A stretch of 64,000 nt of DNA, from the NCBI GenBank assembly GCA_007827375.1, contig VISH01000002.1, positions 1,141,001 through 1,205,000 on the forward strand, read 5' to 3'. The stretch is from Alteromonadaceae bacterium 2753L.S.0a.02 (GTDB taxonomy: Bacteria; Pseudomonadota; Gammaproteobacteria; Pseudomonadales; Cellvibrionaceae). The position numbers and the translations under genes are program-made. Of this stretch, positions 7,987 to 17,000 are shown in pieces; the stretch's first letter is position 1; every line of letters begins with the position of its first letter. Under the pieces are notes generated by a model. The model was not told the origin of the DNA. It worked only from the letters and a program-made list of their open reading frames with translations, and did no database searches.

Positions 7987-8838
7987 CTAGTGTTTAGATC
8001 CATCGCATTTTGAGGCCTCATTGGCATTACCCATTTCAGCGCTTTCGACTTGTTGTGTACGCTTGTAGAACAGCTCGTGCATGCTCTGGCTGCGCCCAGT
8101 GTCCAGTTCAGCTGCAGACGTAATTTCCAGACGTTGCTCAAGCTGCAAGGGTTGCGGTGGCGCTTTGCCTTGTTTATCTGCGGCACAAGCATTACGCAAA
8201 CCCGCACACTGGTAGCAAACCCCTTGTTTATTAACCAGGCTGCAGAGATCATCGAAACGCGCCTGCATACTGGCACGGGCGTCTGCCAAGGTATGGCGAA
8301 ATACCGACTCACTGAGGTGCATCTGCTTCGCGGCTTCACGGTTGGTCATGTCCAGAAACTCGCGATAGACCAACGCGGCGTTTTGCTCGGCGGGTAGTGA
8401 CCTGGCGACACAGCTCCAGCAGTAGGCGATATGTTCGTAAACATCGAACGCGAAGCCGTCATCGCTCAACGCCGCCGCAACCTCGCCGCCCCACTCCGGG
8501 TCGTCGTGACAGATATTGCCATAGATAACTTGAGCACGTGCCCGCCAGGCCTTCTGTTTGCGCAAAAAGTCGAGGCCGAGATTTACACCGATGGCGCACA
8601 GCCAGGTACCAAAGTTGGAATCGCCCTTGAAACCGTGCAGACCTTTACTCGCTTTGATCAGTGTTTCCTGATAAAGATCATCGCAATCGTGGGGGTGGCC
8701 GATCATTTTCCGCAATACATTGCGCAGACGTGGCCGATAAAAACTTACCAGGGTTTCAAAGGCGCGAGCGTCGCCCTCTTTGGCGCGTGTTACCAGCTCA
8801 GGTTCTTGCAGTTGGCTAATTTCTGTAAATTCAGTCAT
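7987..8838 (-). CDS. ECF-type RNA polymerase sigma factor with long C-terminal tail
   Basis: A 283-residue protein. Region 2 is seen at about residues 25-95 (FETLVSFYRPRLRNVLRKMIG, DDLYQETLIKASKGL, FGTWLCAIGVNLGLDFLRKQ), and region 4 at about 140-185 (LPAEQNAALVYREFLDMTNREAAKQM, then a helix-turn-helix). About 100 residues follow, including Cys at QGVCYQCAGLRNAC and a polar tail; ordinary ECF factors end near residue 180-200. The Cys cluster could bind a metal or act as a redox switch, and no anti-sigma gene is adjacent. It follows the GST gene by 2 nt, so the two are probably cotranscribed. Target promoters cannot be inferred. Confidence 0.8.
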   Translation of the reverse strand: MTEFTEISQLQEPELVTRAKEGDARAFETLVSFYRPRLRNVLRKMIGHPHDCDDLYQETLIKASKGLHGFKGDSNFGTWLCAIGVNLGLDFLRKQKAWRARAQVIYGNICHDDPEWGGEVAAALSDDGFAFDVYEHIAYCWSCVARSLPAEQNAALVYREFLDMTNREAAKQMHLSESVFRHTLADARASMQARFDDLCSLVNKQGVCYQCAGLRNACAADKQGKAPPQPLQLEQRLEITSAAELDTGRSQSMHELFYKRTQQVESAEMGNANEASKCDGSKH

Positions 8839-8840
8839 GG

Positions 8841-9413
8841 TTATGCAGCCTGTTCAAAGATGGCGCAAGCGCTGGCTTTTTGCCACCAGGCTACCAGATG
8901 GGGGTGCTTTGCCAGCTTATCATCAAAGCCGTGCCCGCCAAGCGCATAGTCAATAGCTGGCGACAATAATAAATCGGCGAGGCTGGGGAAATCACCGGCG
9001 AGAAAGGGCTGGTGTGCCAGGGTTTCGTCAAGAATGGCCAGGCAGTTGTTGGTACTCTCTGGCCAAGCTTGAGTTTCGTCTTCGGGTTTAGCGCGAATCA
9101 ACGCAGGGCACAGGTAATCGATATACGCGCTTACCCACTGCAGGGTGAGGGCCTTTCTTATGGGCTCTGCGGGAAGCAGCACAGGTTCGGGAACCAAATC
9201 CTCCAAATAGCTACAAATAGCCAGTGTTTCAAACAGCCGCGTGCCGTTGTGCTGCATCACGGGCATGCGCAGAAAGGGGTGCAGTTCACGGTGGCTGGCG
9301 CTGCGAAATTCCAGGGGTTTTATCTCAAAGCTCAGTTGCTTGTGAAGGCAAACCATCTGTACAGTGCGTAGGTATGTGCTGCCGGTGAGTCCGTAAAGGG
9401 TAATATCGTACAT
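8841..9413 (-). CDS. Glutathione S-transferase family protein
   Basis: A 190-residue cytosolic protein. The thioredoxin-fold N-terminal domain starts MYDITLYGLTGSTYLRTVQM and carries the cis-Pro motif MPVMQHNGTRLFETLAICSYLE (residues ~51-73) used for glutathione binding. The all-helical C-terminal domain includes FLAGDFPSLADLLLSPAIDYAL (~135-157), the N-capping-box region of GSTs. The start ATG at 9413 follows GGAG at 8 nt. It is the first gene of a probable two-gene unit with the sigma factor. The substrate is unknown. Confidence 0.85.
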   Translation of the reverse strand: MYDITLYGLTGSTYLRTVQMVCLHKQLSFEIKPLEFRSASHRELHPFLRMPVMQHNGTRLFETLAICSYLEDLVPEPVLLPAEPIRKALTLQWVSAYIDYLCPALIRAKPEDETQAWPESTNNCLAILDETLAHQPFLAGDFPSLADLLLSPAIDYALGGHGFDDKLAKHPHLVAWWQKASACAIFEQAA

Positions 9414-9518
9414 ATTCAGTCTCCGTTAATGGGGGTTGTATATGCTTAGACGTGTTTGCGTCAGGTAGCTGCCAAGCTTTTGATTTATTTGACTTTTTGA
9501 TAATACAAAGGAGATGGT

Positions 9519-9749
9519 ATGGATCGCCCGGACCCGCGGGACGTGCTACCCGATGTACGCGATGGATTAAATCGCAAAGAGCGCGCGGTACTTACCTGCC
9601 TGCAACAGGCGCAGCAGGAACTGGGCGGGCGTAGTGTGCCCACGATCATGCTGTACGGTCGTGTCGTAGAGCAGGTCGATATAAGTCAGGCTGAGTTTCA
9701 AGCGATTTTGTCGCGTTTTGTGGGTTTGACCAAAACCCGCGAGACGTGA
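9519..9749 (+). CDS. Small hypothetical protein
   Basis: 76 residues, soluble and charged (MDRPDPRDVLPDVRDGLNRKERAVLTCLQ...). AAAGGAG lies 5 nt before the ATG, which makes this a believable gene despite its size. The middle is a predicted amphipathic helix followed by VPTIMLYGRVVEQVDISQAEF. I do not recognise the family. It is divergent from the GST gene and about 100 bp before the next plus-strand gene. Confidence 0.6.
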   Translation: MDRPDPRDVLPDVRDGLNRKERAVLTCLQQAQQELGGRSVPTIMLYGRVVEQVDISQAEFQAILSRFVGLTKTRET

Positions 9750-9847
9750 GCAGGTCACTTGATTTTGAGTTACTGCGGGCGTTACTTTATGCGGCGCAAA
9801 CTTCCTGATGAGTCCGATTGTAATTAATGAAAAACGAGATAATAACA

Positions 9848-10267
9848 ATGAGAACACTGCTTACTGTATTTATTGCATTTTTGTTGTCCAATGCTTGTCT
9901 GGCCGATGACGATTTGTTTTACGTGGGAACCTGGAAATCCAATGCAGAGCTGACACTGGCGAGTATGAATGCGGTTAAGGATATTCCTGAAAAGGATCGC
10001 AAAAATTATGAGAATGACTTTTACGGTCATCTGGTGAATGTGATTCGCAAAGATTCCTTTACAACTTATTTCGATAATCAAAAGCCTGAAAAACTTAACT
10101 TTATTAACGCGGATATCAAAATTATTGATAAAAATACTATCCGTATGGTGTATTACCACGAGCGCTTTAAACAAAATATTGTGAAAGAAATTTCGTTTGA
10201 AAACGGCTGCTATTATGTGGTGGGCACGGTGTGGCAGTTTAAAGAATATTTTTGCCGTATTGACTAA
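9848..10267 (+). CDS. Small periplasmic hypothetical protein
   Basis: About 139 residues beginning MRTLLTVFIAFLLSNACLA, a Sec signal peptide with probable cleavage after ALA/CLA (residue ~19). ATG 9848 is preferred over 9827 because it places the signal peptide at the N-terminus. The mature protein contains YVGTWKSNAELTLASM and, at the end, a pair of Cys (ENGCYY, EYFCRID) able to form a disulfide. The WKSNAELT opening recalls small proteins that score substrate or stress in the periplasm, but I cannot name a family. It is followed by a strong bidirectional terminator. Confidence 0.6.
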   Translation: MRTLLTVFIAFLLSNACLADDDLFYVGTWKSNAELTLASMNAVKDIPEKDRKNYENDFYGHLVNVIRKDSFTTYFDNQKPEKLNFINADIKIIDKNTIRMVYYHERFKQNIVKEISFENGCYYVVGTVWQFKEYFCRID

Positions 10268-10297
10268 TAAACGGGCCCTAAAGGGTCCGTTTATTAG
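10264..10297. terminator. Bidirectional rho-independent-type terminator
   Basis: A 15-bp stem (14 of 15 paired) with a 4-nt loop: CTAATAAACGGGCCC / GGGTCCGTTTATTAG around TAAA. The A/T-rich ends of the stem supply a U-run in both directions. It lies between the convergent genes ending at 10267 and 10312. Confidence 0.85.
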
Positions 10298-10311
10298 ATC
10301 GAGCTATCGAT

Positions 10312-11580
10312 TTAAAAGGTGATGGTAAAACCCTCGCCGGTAAGGTCTTTCTGGGTATAGCTCACCTGATCGATAATATGATTGTCGTTATCCAACAGTG
10401 TTATGGTGTCGCCGGTGTTATTGAGCCGTACGCTACCCGGCAGGGTTAAGCGCAGAGTGTCACCGGCTCGCAGAGTGCCATTGAGTACCATACCGCCTTG
10501 GTTATCTGTGAGGCGAATGCCGTCCAAATCGATCGCGGTGCTGGTGGTGTTTATGAAGGTCACAGATTCGCCGCCCACTTCGTTACTGCCTTCGGCATCC
10601 ACTAGGGCCGCTACAACGCGGAGTTGCCCGGCGCCAATGTGATTGTGACGGTCGGCCTTGGGCGGTTGTGGCAGCACGTAGTCGTCGGGTACTACCACAA
10701 CATCCTGAGTGTTGAAGTTCAACTTCAGCGAATCGCCACACACAGAGATGAGGTCGTGCATATTTCCTAACTCAAGATTGGGTAATAACAGGCGATCGTC
10801 GCGATCAACCGGGTCCTCGCGGAGCCAGGTTTCAAAGCCGCTGAGTTCCGTAAAACCATCGCTAAAATAAGCCGCGAGGCGTCGAAACAGTTTCGGCCAA
10901 ATTACGGCTTCTTCCAATTCAGTGCGTGATCGAATAGTCGCGGCGCGTTGCATTGTCGCCGTTGCCTGAGGCCACACTCCGAGATTTGCTTGTCGCGCCT
11001 GCACGGTGATTTCACGCAGGTGATTGCGCAGCTCTACCGGCAAACTGAGATAAAAAGCGGGGTACACCAGGCCAGTGCGCAGTAAATCCACATTTATGCT
11101 GTCGTTGAGCATGGCCGGTTCTACAAACAGGCTGGTGCCGTCGGTGCCGGGGTGGTCGCCAACAAATAAAAAGGCGATGACGCGCCCATAGGTATCCAAG
11201 CCGTTTGTAAGAATGTAGCCACGTACCGGGTGGTGTTCCACTCGTTCTACTTTAAAGGGCGAGTCGGCGAAGTAGTTCACCTGCCCGAAACCACACGTTG
11301 CCAACATCTGGTTTCGAGCTGCCAGTGCCAGTTCCATATTCTGGTGATAATTTTCACCCTCGATTCGAAAGTGCGTTTCGAGCGCATCAACACCTTCAAA
11401 ACGCAAGGTGGTAATGCCTTTTTGATTAAATTTTGCAGGACGGTTGGCGCGGGGCAGGTTCTCTACCAATGCGCGGTTATCGGGTTTGAATTTGATGGTA
11501 TCGCCGTCGGGTTCAGGGCCGTTGCGGGGTGTTTCGGGGTAATGAATATGAAATTCGCCTTTGATCACGGTATAAGCCAT
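10312..11580 (-). CDS. SNase-like nuclease with C-terminal lamin-tail domain
   Basis: 422 residues with no signal peptide. The N-terminal ~230 residues follow the staphylococcal nuclease-like pattern: DGDTIKF near residue 26-32, LRFEGVDALET with its acidic and Glu residues near 60, YGRVIAFLFVGD near 130, and VDLLRTGLVYPAFYLSLP ... NLGVWP near 165-205. The C-terminal ~105 residues (VVAALVDAEGSNEVGGESVTFINTTS..., then IDLDGIRLTDNQGG and a final DQVSYTQKD) match the lamin-tail (LTD) immunoglobulin-like fold. AGGAGGG lies 8 nt before the ATG. LTD plus nuclease fusions are usually secreted in bacteria; absence of a signal peptide here is notable. Nucleic-acid cleavage is likely but the active-site Arg/Glu set needs alignment. 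Confidence 0.7.
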   Translation of the reverse strand: MAYTVIKGEFHIHYPETPRNGPEPDGDTIKFKPDNRALVENLPRANRPAKFNQKGITTLRFEGVDALETHFRIEGENYHQNMELALAARNQMLATCGFGQVNYFADSPFKVERVEHHPVRGYILTNGLDTYGRVIAFLFVGDHPGTDGTSLFVEPAMLNDSINVDLLRTGLVYPAFYLSLPVELRNHLREITVQARQANLGVWPQATATMQRAATIRSRTELEEAVIWPKLFRRLAAYFSDGFTELSGFETWLREDPVDRDDRLLLPNLELGNMHDLISVCGDSLKLNFNTQDVVVVPDDYVLPQPPKADRHNHIGAGQLRVVAALVDAEGSNEVGGESVTFINTTSTAIDLDGIRLTDNQGGMVLNGTLRAGDTLRLTLPGSVRLNNTGDTITLLDNDNHIIDQVSYTQKDLTGEGFTITF

Positions 11581-11689
11581 GGGGAATCCCTCCTGTTTGT
11601 GGCTTTCTAACGCTGCCGCAAAATTGTAGGGGTATTCCGGAGCTTTTCAGTGAACTGAGTTACCTGGGCTTGGTGAATATGTACGAATT

Positions 11690-12817
11690 TTAACTTTGTA
11701 TAAGCTTGTTTAATTCGCCGGTGAAAGCTTCGAATTTGTTTTTTAGTTCATGACTTTGCTGAATAATATCGCCGGCGTTGCTAATAGCATCGTCGATGGA
11801 AGCCATCAGAAATTTTTCTTCATTTTCACTCAATCCCAAGCGGAATACCGCTTCTTCGAGCTGGCGATTGATGGAGTCGACAACGCTCTCGGTTAACCCA
11901 GCTTGGTGGCGTATGATTTCGCGAATATCCTCAAGTTGCGTTTCGGCAAAATCGGCAAGATTGGTTAGGCCGGTTTTACGCTGCTCGGCGAGTAGCTGTT
12001 CCACTTCCAGTGCTTTGCAGCGCGCTTCGGTGCCGTCTATGAGCACGGCGAGATTATCTTTAATGCGGCCGTGATCTTCCGGGTTGTGAAGCGGCATGTT
12101 TTTAATCAGCAGTGTTACGTGGTCATCGGTAATAATAGTGCGTGCCCCGAAATCGAGAATGCGATGCTTATTGGTTACCTTGCCAAGTACTTTCGCTTCA
12201 ATAGAGTCTGATTCACAGTTAAATAAAAACTGTTGTTTTGCAGATTTAAACAACAGGCAACAGGCAACGCCATATTGCTCCGTGGTCTCGAGCAGTTGCG
12301 TCGCCAATTCACTGATGGAATTGCACTGATAACTGGATTGTAAAAAGCGCACGGTTAAACCCAGTTCCGCGCTATTCGCCATTGCCTGGAAGGCGGTGTG
12401 CATGGCTTCGCGACTTTGCGCTTCTATCTTTTTTATTTCCAGTGAAGACGCCAGTACCGAATCGACCACTTCAAGGAGCGCATCTTCGCTGAGGGGTTTG
12501 GTAATGTAGTCATCGGCGCCGACTTCATAGCCTTTGAGTCGCTCTTCAACGGAATCTTTTGCCGATACAAATACGATTGGGGTTTTGGCTATTGCAGGAT
12601 TTGATCGTATGTGGGTGCATACATCGTAGCCATTTACGCCGGGCAGATTGACATCCAACAGCACCAGATCGTAGCCCTGCTCAGCGAGGCTGGCCATACA
12701 TTGTTCGCCTGTTTCAACACAGGTGACCTGATAGTGCTCGGCAAATATCTCTCCGAGATAGGCCCGCATTACATCTTCGTCATCGACAACAAGAATATTG
12801 GGTGTGGCTGAGCTCAT
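11690..12817 (-). CDS. Response regulator with REC domain and long uncharacterised output region
   Basis: 375 residues. The N-terminal receiver (residues 1-125) has the acidic pair in VVDDEDVM, phospho-acceptor Asp in LVLLDVNLPG (about D55), Thr/Ser in IVFVSAKDS and Lys in YITKPLSEDAL. Residues ~130-375 lack a DNA-binding or GGDEF/EAL domain; residues ~150-270 resemble a GAF-like fold (ATQLLETTEQYGVACCLLF), and the end is coiled-coil (EVEQLLAEQRKTGLTNLADFAETQLEDI...). It probably signals by protein contact. No histidine kinase is adjacent, so it is an orphan here. The start has no strong ribosome binding site. Confidence 0.8.
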   Translation of the reverse strand: MSSATPNILVVDDEDVMRAYLGEIFAEHYQVTCVETGEQCMASLAEQGYDLVLLDVNLPGVNGYDVCTHIRSNPAIAKTPIVFVSAKDSVEERLKGYEVGADDYITKPLSEDALLEVVDSVLASSLEIKKIEAQSREAMHTAFQAMANSAELGLTVRFLQSSYQCNSISELATQLLETTEQYGVACCLLFKSAKQQFLFNCESDSIEAKVLGKVTNKHRILDFGARTIITDDHVTLLIKNMPLHNPEDHGRIKDNLAVLIDGTEARCKALEVEQLLAEQRKTGLTNLADFAETQLEDIREIIRHQAGLTESVVDSINRQLEEAVFRLGLSENEEKFLMASIDDAISNAGDIIQQSHELKNKFEAFTGELNKLIQS

Positions 12818-12961
12818 GTCGCAAGTTGTGTTTTTTTAAAGTTTCAGCAATAAGTCTAGAACAATTTGCTGCGTCGCCCCATTTATCCCAGCTGTTGTTT
12901 GGTTATCACAGCGAGCTTTTAATAACCGAACGAGAATGAATGCTTCATGTGTGTGGGGAAA

Positions 12962-13897
12962 TTAATGTGCTGTCAAATGCCATACCCAGGCAATGGTTTG
13001 ACCTGCTGTGCTGATTAATGGCCGCTGTACCTGGATTGCAAAGCCCAATTCTGTGGCGTTTGTTGTGAGCTGGGAGATTGCCGCATCGCTGAGCGCTGCT
13101 TTTTGCATGTGTTGCAGTCGCCGTGAGGCGAAGGTGAATTCTTTTTCTGCATCGTCGACATTCGCTAACTGAACCTCCAGCGGATTACCCGCCGCTGAAC
13201 GGGCCAGATGACTTATTGACTGTATGATTTCTTTCGCGCTGGGCTGTTTGCCGTGAGCTCCAATAAAGGCATTCATTTTCTTATTGAAAGCGGCAGAGGG
13301 CTTGTTTTGCGCTGTGCTCCCGCTGGCGCGTCCACGCAACACAGTTTTCAGCGTTGAAAACAGTTGATGGGTATCGAGCGCAGCCTGATAGATTGCTGCA
13401 TCACTTTCAGCCTGTTGTATGAGTGTGGATTCGGTGTGATGACAAAGGGCTACAAATGAGCCCTGAGAGACTAAAAGCCGTTTTATTTCCTTGAGGGTTG
13501 CCGGCGTTTCGCTGTATTCGAAGCCAAAATTCGACACGATTGCATCGAAACTCTGTGAAGGGAACGGTTGCTGCTGCGCGGGTGTTTCCGGGTAAAAATC
13601 AATAGTATCTAAAAGTGCGCGTTCCAGGTTGGCAGGAGGCTGAATTTGAGCCAGATCCGATGCGCATATGTGGAATTCCTTTGTCTGACTCATACTCACT
13701 TGCGCAGCCAGAGCTGCGATTGCGCCGTTACCGCAGGCGATATCCAGAATTCTGCTGTGTGTCGCCAGGTTCGTAAAATAGTTTTGCCAAAAATTACCGA
13801 GTGTACCGTCGTAGTTGTTGCTGAAACTCGTTGCGAATGTGGTGATGTGACCCTGACGCCAAAAATGCGTCCAGGCTTCCGGGTTTTGATCCGACAT
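12962..13897 (-). CDS. Class I SAM-dependent methyltransferase
   Basis: About 311 residues from ATG 13897 (an in-frame upstream ATG at 13975 has less support). The SAM-binding motif I is ILDIACGNGAIAALAA near residue 50, an acidic residue ends strand 2 (ICASDLAQI), and motif post-I/II appears as FDAIVSNFGFEYS. SFVALCHHTES is consistent with strand 5. The substrate is unknown; the N-terminal AWTHFWRQGHITTFATSF stretch recalls methyltransferases acting on small molecules. It is about 170 bp downstream of the esterase terminator and has no close partner. Confidence 0.75.
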   Translation of the reverse strand: MSDQNPEAWTHFWRQGHITTFATSFSNNYDGTLGNFWQNYFTNLATHSRILDIACGNGAIAALAAQVSMSQTKEFHICASDLAQIQPPANLERALLDTIDFYPETPAQQQPFPSQSFDAIVSNFGFEYSETPATLKEIKRLLVSQGSFVALCHHTESTLIQQAESDAAIYQAALDTHQLFSTLKTVLRGRASGSTAQNKPSAAFNKKMNAFIGAHGKQPSAKEIIQSISHLARSAAGNPLEVQLANVDDAEKEFTFASRRLQHMQKAALSDAAISQLTTNATELGFAIQVQRPLISTAGQTIAWVWHLTAH

Positions 13898-14002
13898 AAT
13901 TAATGCTGGCCTAGTTTGCGGGAAGGCACAGTTTAAGTGAGTCGCTCGCATGGAGCGAGCCACTGTCGGGAACAACGGCGGTTTATTCCATTGAAAGCAA
14001 AA

Positions 14003-14026
14003 AAAGCGCTACCGAAGTAGCGCTTT
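14003..14026 (-). terminator. Intrinsic terminator of the GH11-CE15 gene
   Basis: A 10-bp perfect stem AAAGCGCTAC / GTAGCGCTTT with a 4-nt loop, followed on the minus strand by a run of seven T. It sits 44 bp beyond the stop codon at 14071. Confidence 0.85.
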
Positions 14027-14070
14027 GTGTGAAGTCTTGGGCCCGAGTATTCGGGCCTGTGTGATGTTAA

Positions 14071-17000
14071 TTAGAAGTCCAACTGACCTGAGAGATTTGG
14101 TGTCGTCCAGTTAATGTAAGAGTCTACGTTAACGGTTGAACCAGAGCGGGCATTGATAAAGCCTGTGGTACCACTGCCACCTTTCAGGAACTTAGACACA
14201 TGGTCGCGCAGTGGCTGGGCAAACTCGCTCTTCCAGGCACAATGGTTGCCGTCGCTCACATTGCTGTGATAACTCAGGTTGCTGCCAACACCCAGTGCAG
14301 TGTAAATGCGCTGCCCAGCTACCGCAGCTGCGTAAGAAGCGTGGTAGTCGAGGTTGCCAATGTGCGGGTTGTCCAGAATGAGAACACCGCGAGGCGCAAT
14401 CAAACCGAGTATTTCATGAGTATCAATGGGTAATCGGTTTGTGCTATTGGCGAACGAACTGAACGCATTGGGTGAGAACCAGGGTTCGTAGTTGATTGCG
14501 TGTGAGGGCTGCTCACCACCGCTATCGACCACAGGAACCAGGCGCAGGGCGGGAACACCACCAATACCAGATTCGTTGGGGATGGTTAGCGCGATTCGGC
14601 CGTCGAATGCACCGGCCATGAATGCCGCTTTACCAAAGCGTGAACAACCGGTAACACCCAGTTTATCGGCATCAATTAAGCTTGAGGTCTCTAATACATC
14701 CACGATACGGCTGGCACCCCATGCCCAGGCTGTCAGCAAACCGGCCTGACTGGAAGTGTAGATATCATAGAAACGACCATTGCCTTGTCCGCTACCTTCA
14801 GAGCCGACCTGATAGGGGTCGAACTCAATGATAGCAACACCCTGCGACTTGATTACATCCTTCATGCCTTGCGACATATTGAAGAAGCCTCCACCGTAGT
14901 TAATAACGGCGGGGTAGGGCGCTGAACCGGAGGAGGGCAGTTCTACTGATGCGCTGAACGAGGTACTGCGACCGTTATCGGAAACGCTCACTTGTATCGA
15001 CGAGTTGCTCACGGTACCGGAAACGCTGCTGGGTTTAGCGGGTTTTTCACCGTAAATATAGGTGTAGGCCTGCTTGAGAATTTCACCACGGCGACAACGC
15101 CATTCACTCTTGTCAGTCATGCGACTGCCGTTCAGTTTTGTGAAGGGGTCAGGCAGGTTATTCGTGGCTGAAACCGCTCCAGGCAATGAACCCACGTTAC
15201 AGTTGGCACTGGGGTTTTCATCTGATGGTGGCGGAGTTGGTGTGGGAGGCGGCTCGTCAAGCATGCCGTCTGGTGAGAACACCGCAAAGCCACCAATGGT
15301 GCCGTTGTCTTCGAGGGTTTCCAGTTCGATATCCAGACTGCCGTCGTTCACCTGTACATTGGTGACCTCATAAGTGTAGGCGCCGTCATGCCCCGCCAAG
15401 GTATAGAGATCCACCTGAGAGAGTTCCAATTGGCCTTCAACATAGAGGTTAAAAGAACGGGAACCTGCCGACTCGTGGAAAATTTCCGCGAATTGCATGT
15501 CGATGGAGAAGGTTCCCGGAGTCACAGGAATGTTATAGGTGAAACTGCCGTAGCGCTCGCTCTGGAACACAGTATCTTCGGTGGTACCGGCGATACCGTC
15601 TGTTGTTGAGCTGGTATTGCCGCCATTGAAGAAGTCATCTGCACGATAGGAAACGCCGTTGTAGCTTGTTGCGCTGCCGCCTGCGTTGACAGCGACAACC
15701 AGTGCTGCTGTACCAGAACTGGAGCTGCTTGATGACGAACTACTGGAAGAAGACGAGCTGCTGGATGAGCTTGAACTGCTGGTAGTTGAGGTCGTGCTGG
15801 AACTGCTGCTGGACGAAGAACTGCTCGACGAAGTACTTGAAGTACTTGAAGAACTGGAAGAACTCGAAGAGCTGGAAGAGGTAGTACCGCCGCCACAAGT
15901 GCCAAGACTGCTCCAGGATGCATCGCTACCAGGAACGGTTGTGGTGTACCAGTTGGCTTGGTAAAGCGTATTCTGATAAACCATTTGATCACCGGCATTG
16001 GCGTGGTTGTATGGGCCGCCGGACCAGTCACGGGCTGTCCAGTTGGGGTATTCATTGATTCCGTCACACTGGTTGCCAACAACACCAGAGCTGCTCGAAG
16101 ATGAAGAGCTGGAAGAACTGCTTGAAGACGAGCTTGATGTCGTGGTGGTTGACGAACTGCTCGAACTGCTTGATGACGAACTGCTGCTTGAGCTGGAAGT
16201 GCCGCCCATGGAAATTACGCCATTGGATGCAGTCAGGGTGACTTTATCAAGCTGAGCACCATCTTCGCGTCGTTCCAGGCGCAGAGTGTGGTTACCGGCT
16301 GACAGACTATACGATGCCGGAGTTAAGCTCCCCCAGCCGCTGGTTTGGCTGTTATTTTGGGTGCTCCAGGAGCCGGAATCCATCTTGTAATGGAAGGAAT
16401 CGTCGTCGCCGTTGGCCAGGTTTGCTGCGATTGCAAAATCAACCGTTGCGGCTTCGCTGAGGCTGAAATCGATAGCAACCTGCCCTGTGGCGCTGTCAGA
16501 ACCTGACGCATTGATTTGATTGCTGCCATTGTTGGGCCACACGATGTAGGCGCCGCCAGAGGCTGCGGAATCGTTAGAAACACTAAAGGGCGCAAAAGAG
16601 CTCTGACCAGAAAGGCTCTCGAGTTCTACTTCCAGCACGCTACCGGCAATACCCGATGACGAGCTACTTGATGAACTTGAGGAGCTCGAGGAGCTGGAAG
16701 AACTGCTGGAGGTTGTGCTGGCGCCACCGGTACGGGGTCCAAAATTGATGTAGCCGTTACAGTGCAGCATTTCGCTGTAAGAGCCGCCGCCACAGGAGCC
16801 GTCGTAAGCGCCGGTATTTTCCTGTTGATCTTCCGCCTGACGAATTTCACCATCCACTGAAACATAGTCAACCTGCACATCGCGGTCGCCACCGTCATTG
16901 GTGAACTCAACAAGAACATCACCGGTTGCGCTGGTAACCACGCCGTAGTCCTGCATGGAACTGCTGAGTGTCCAGGTTTGAATGGTCTGGCCACCGATGC

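Noticed and set aside
15522..16255. Several open frames antisense or out of frame to the xylanase linkers, including Glu/Leu/Asp-rich ones
   Set aside because: They are frame-shifted readings of the repetitive Ser codons of the linkers and have no start signals.
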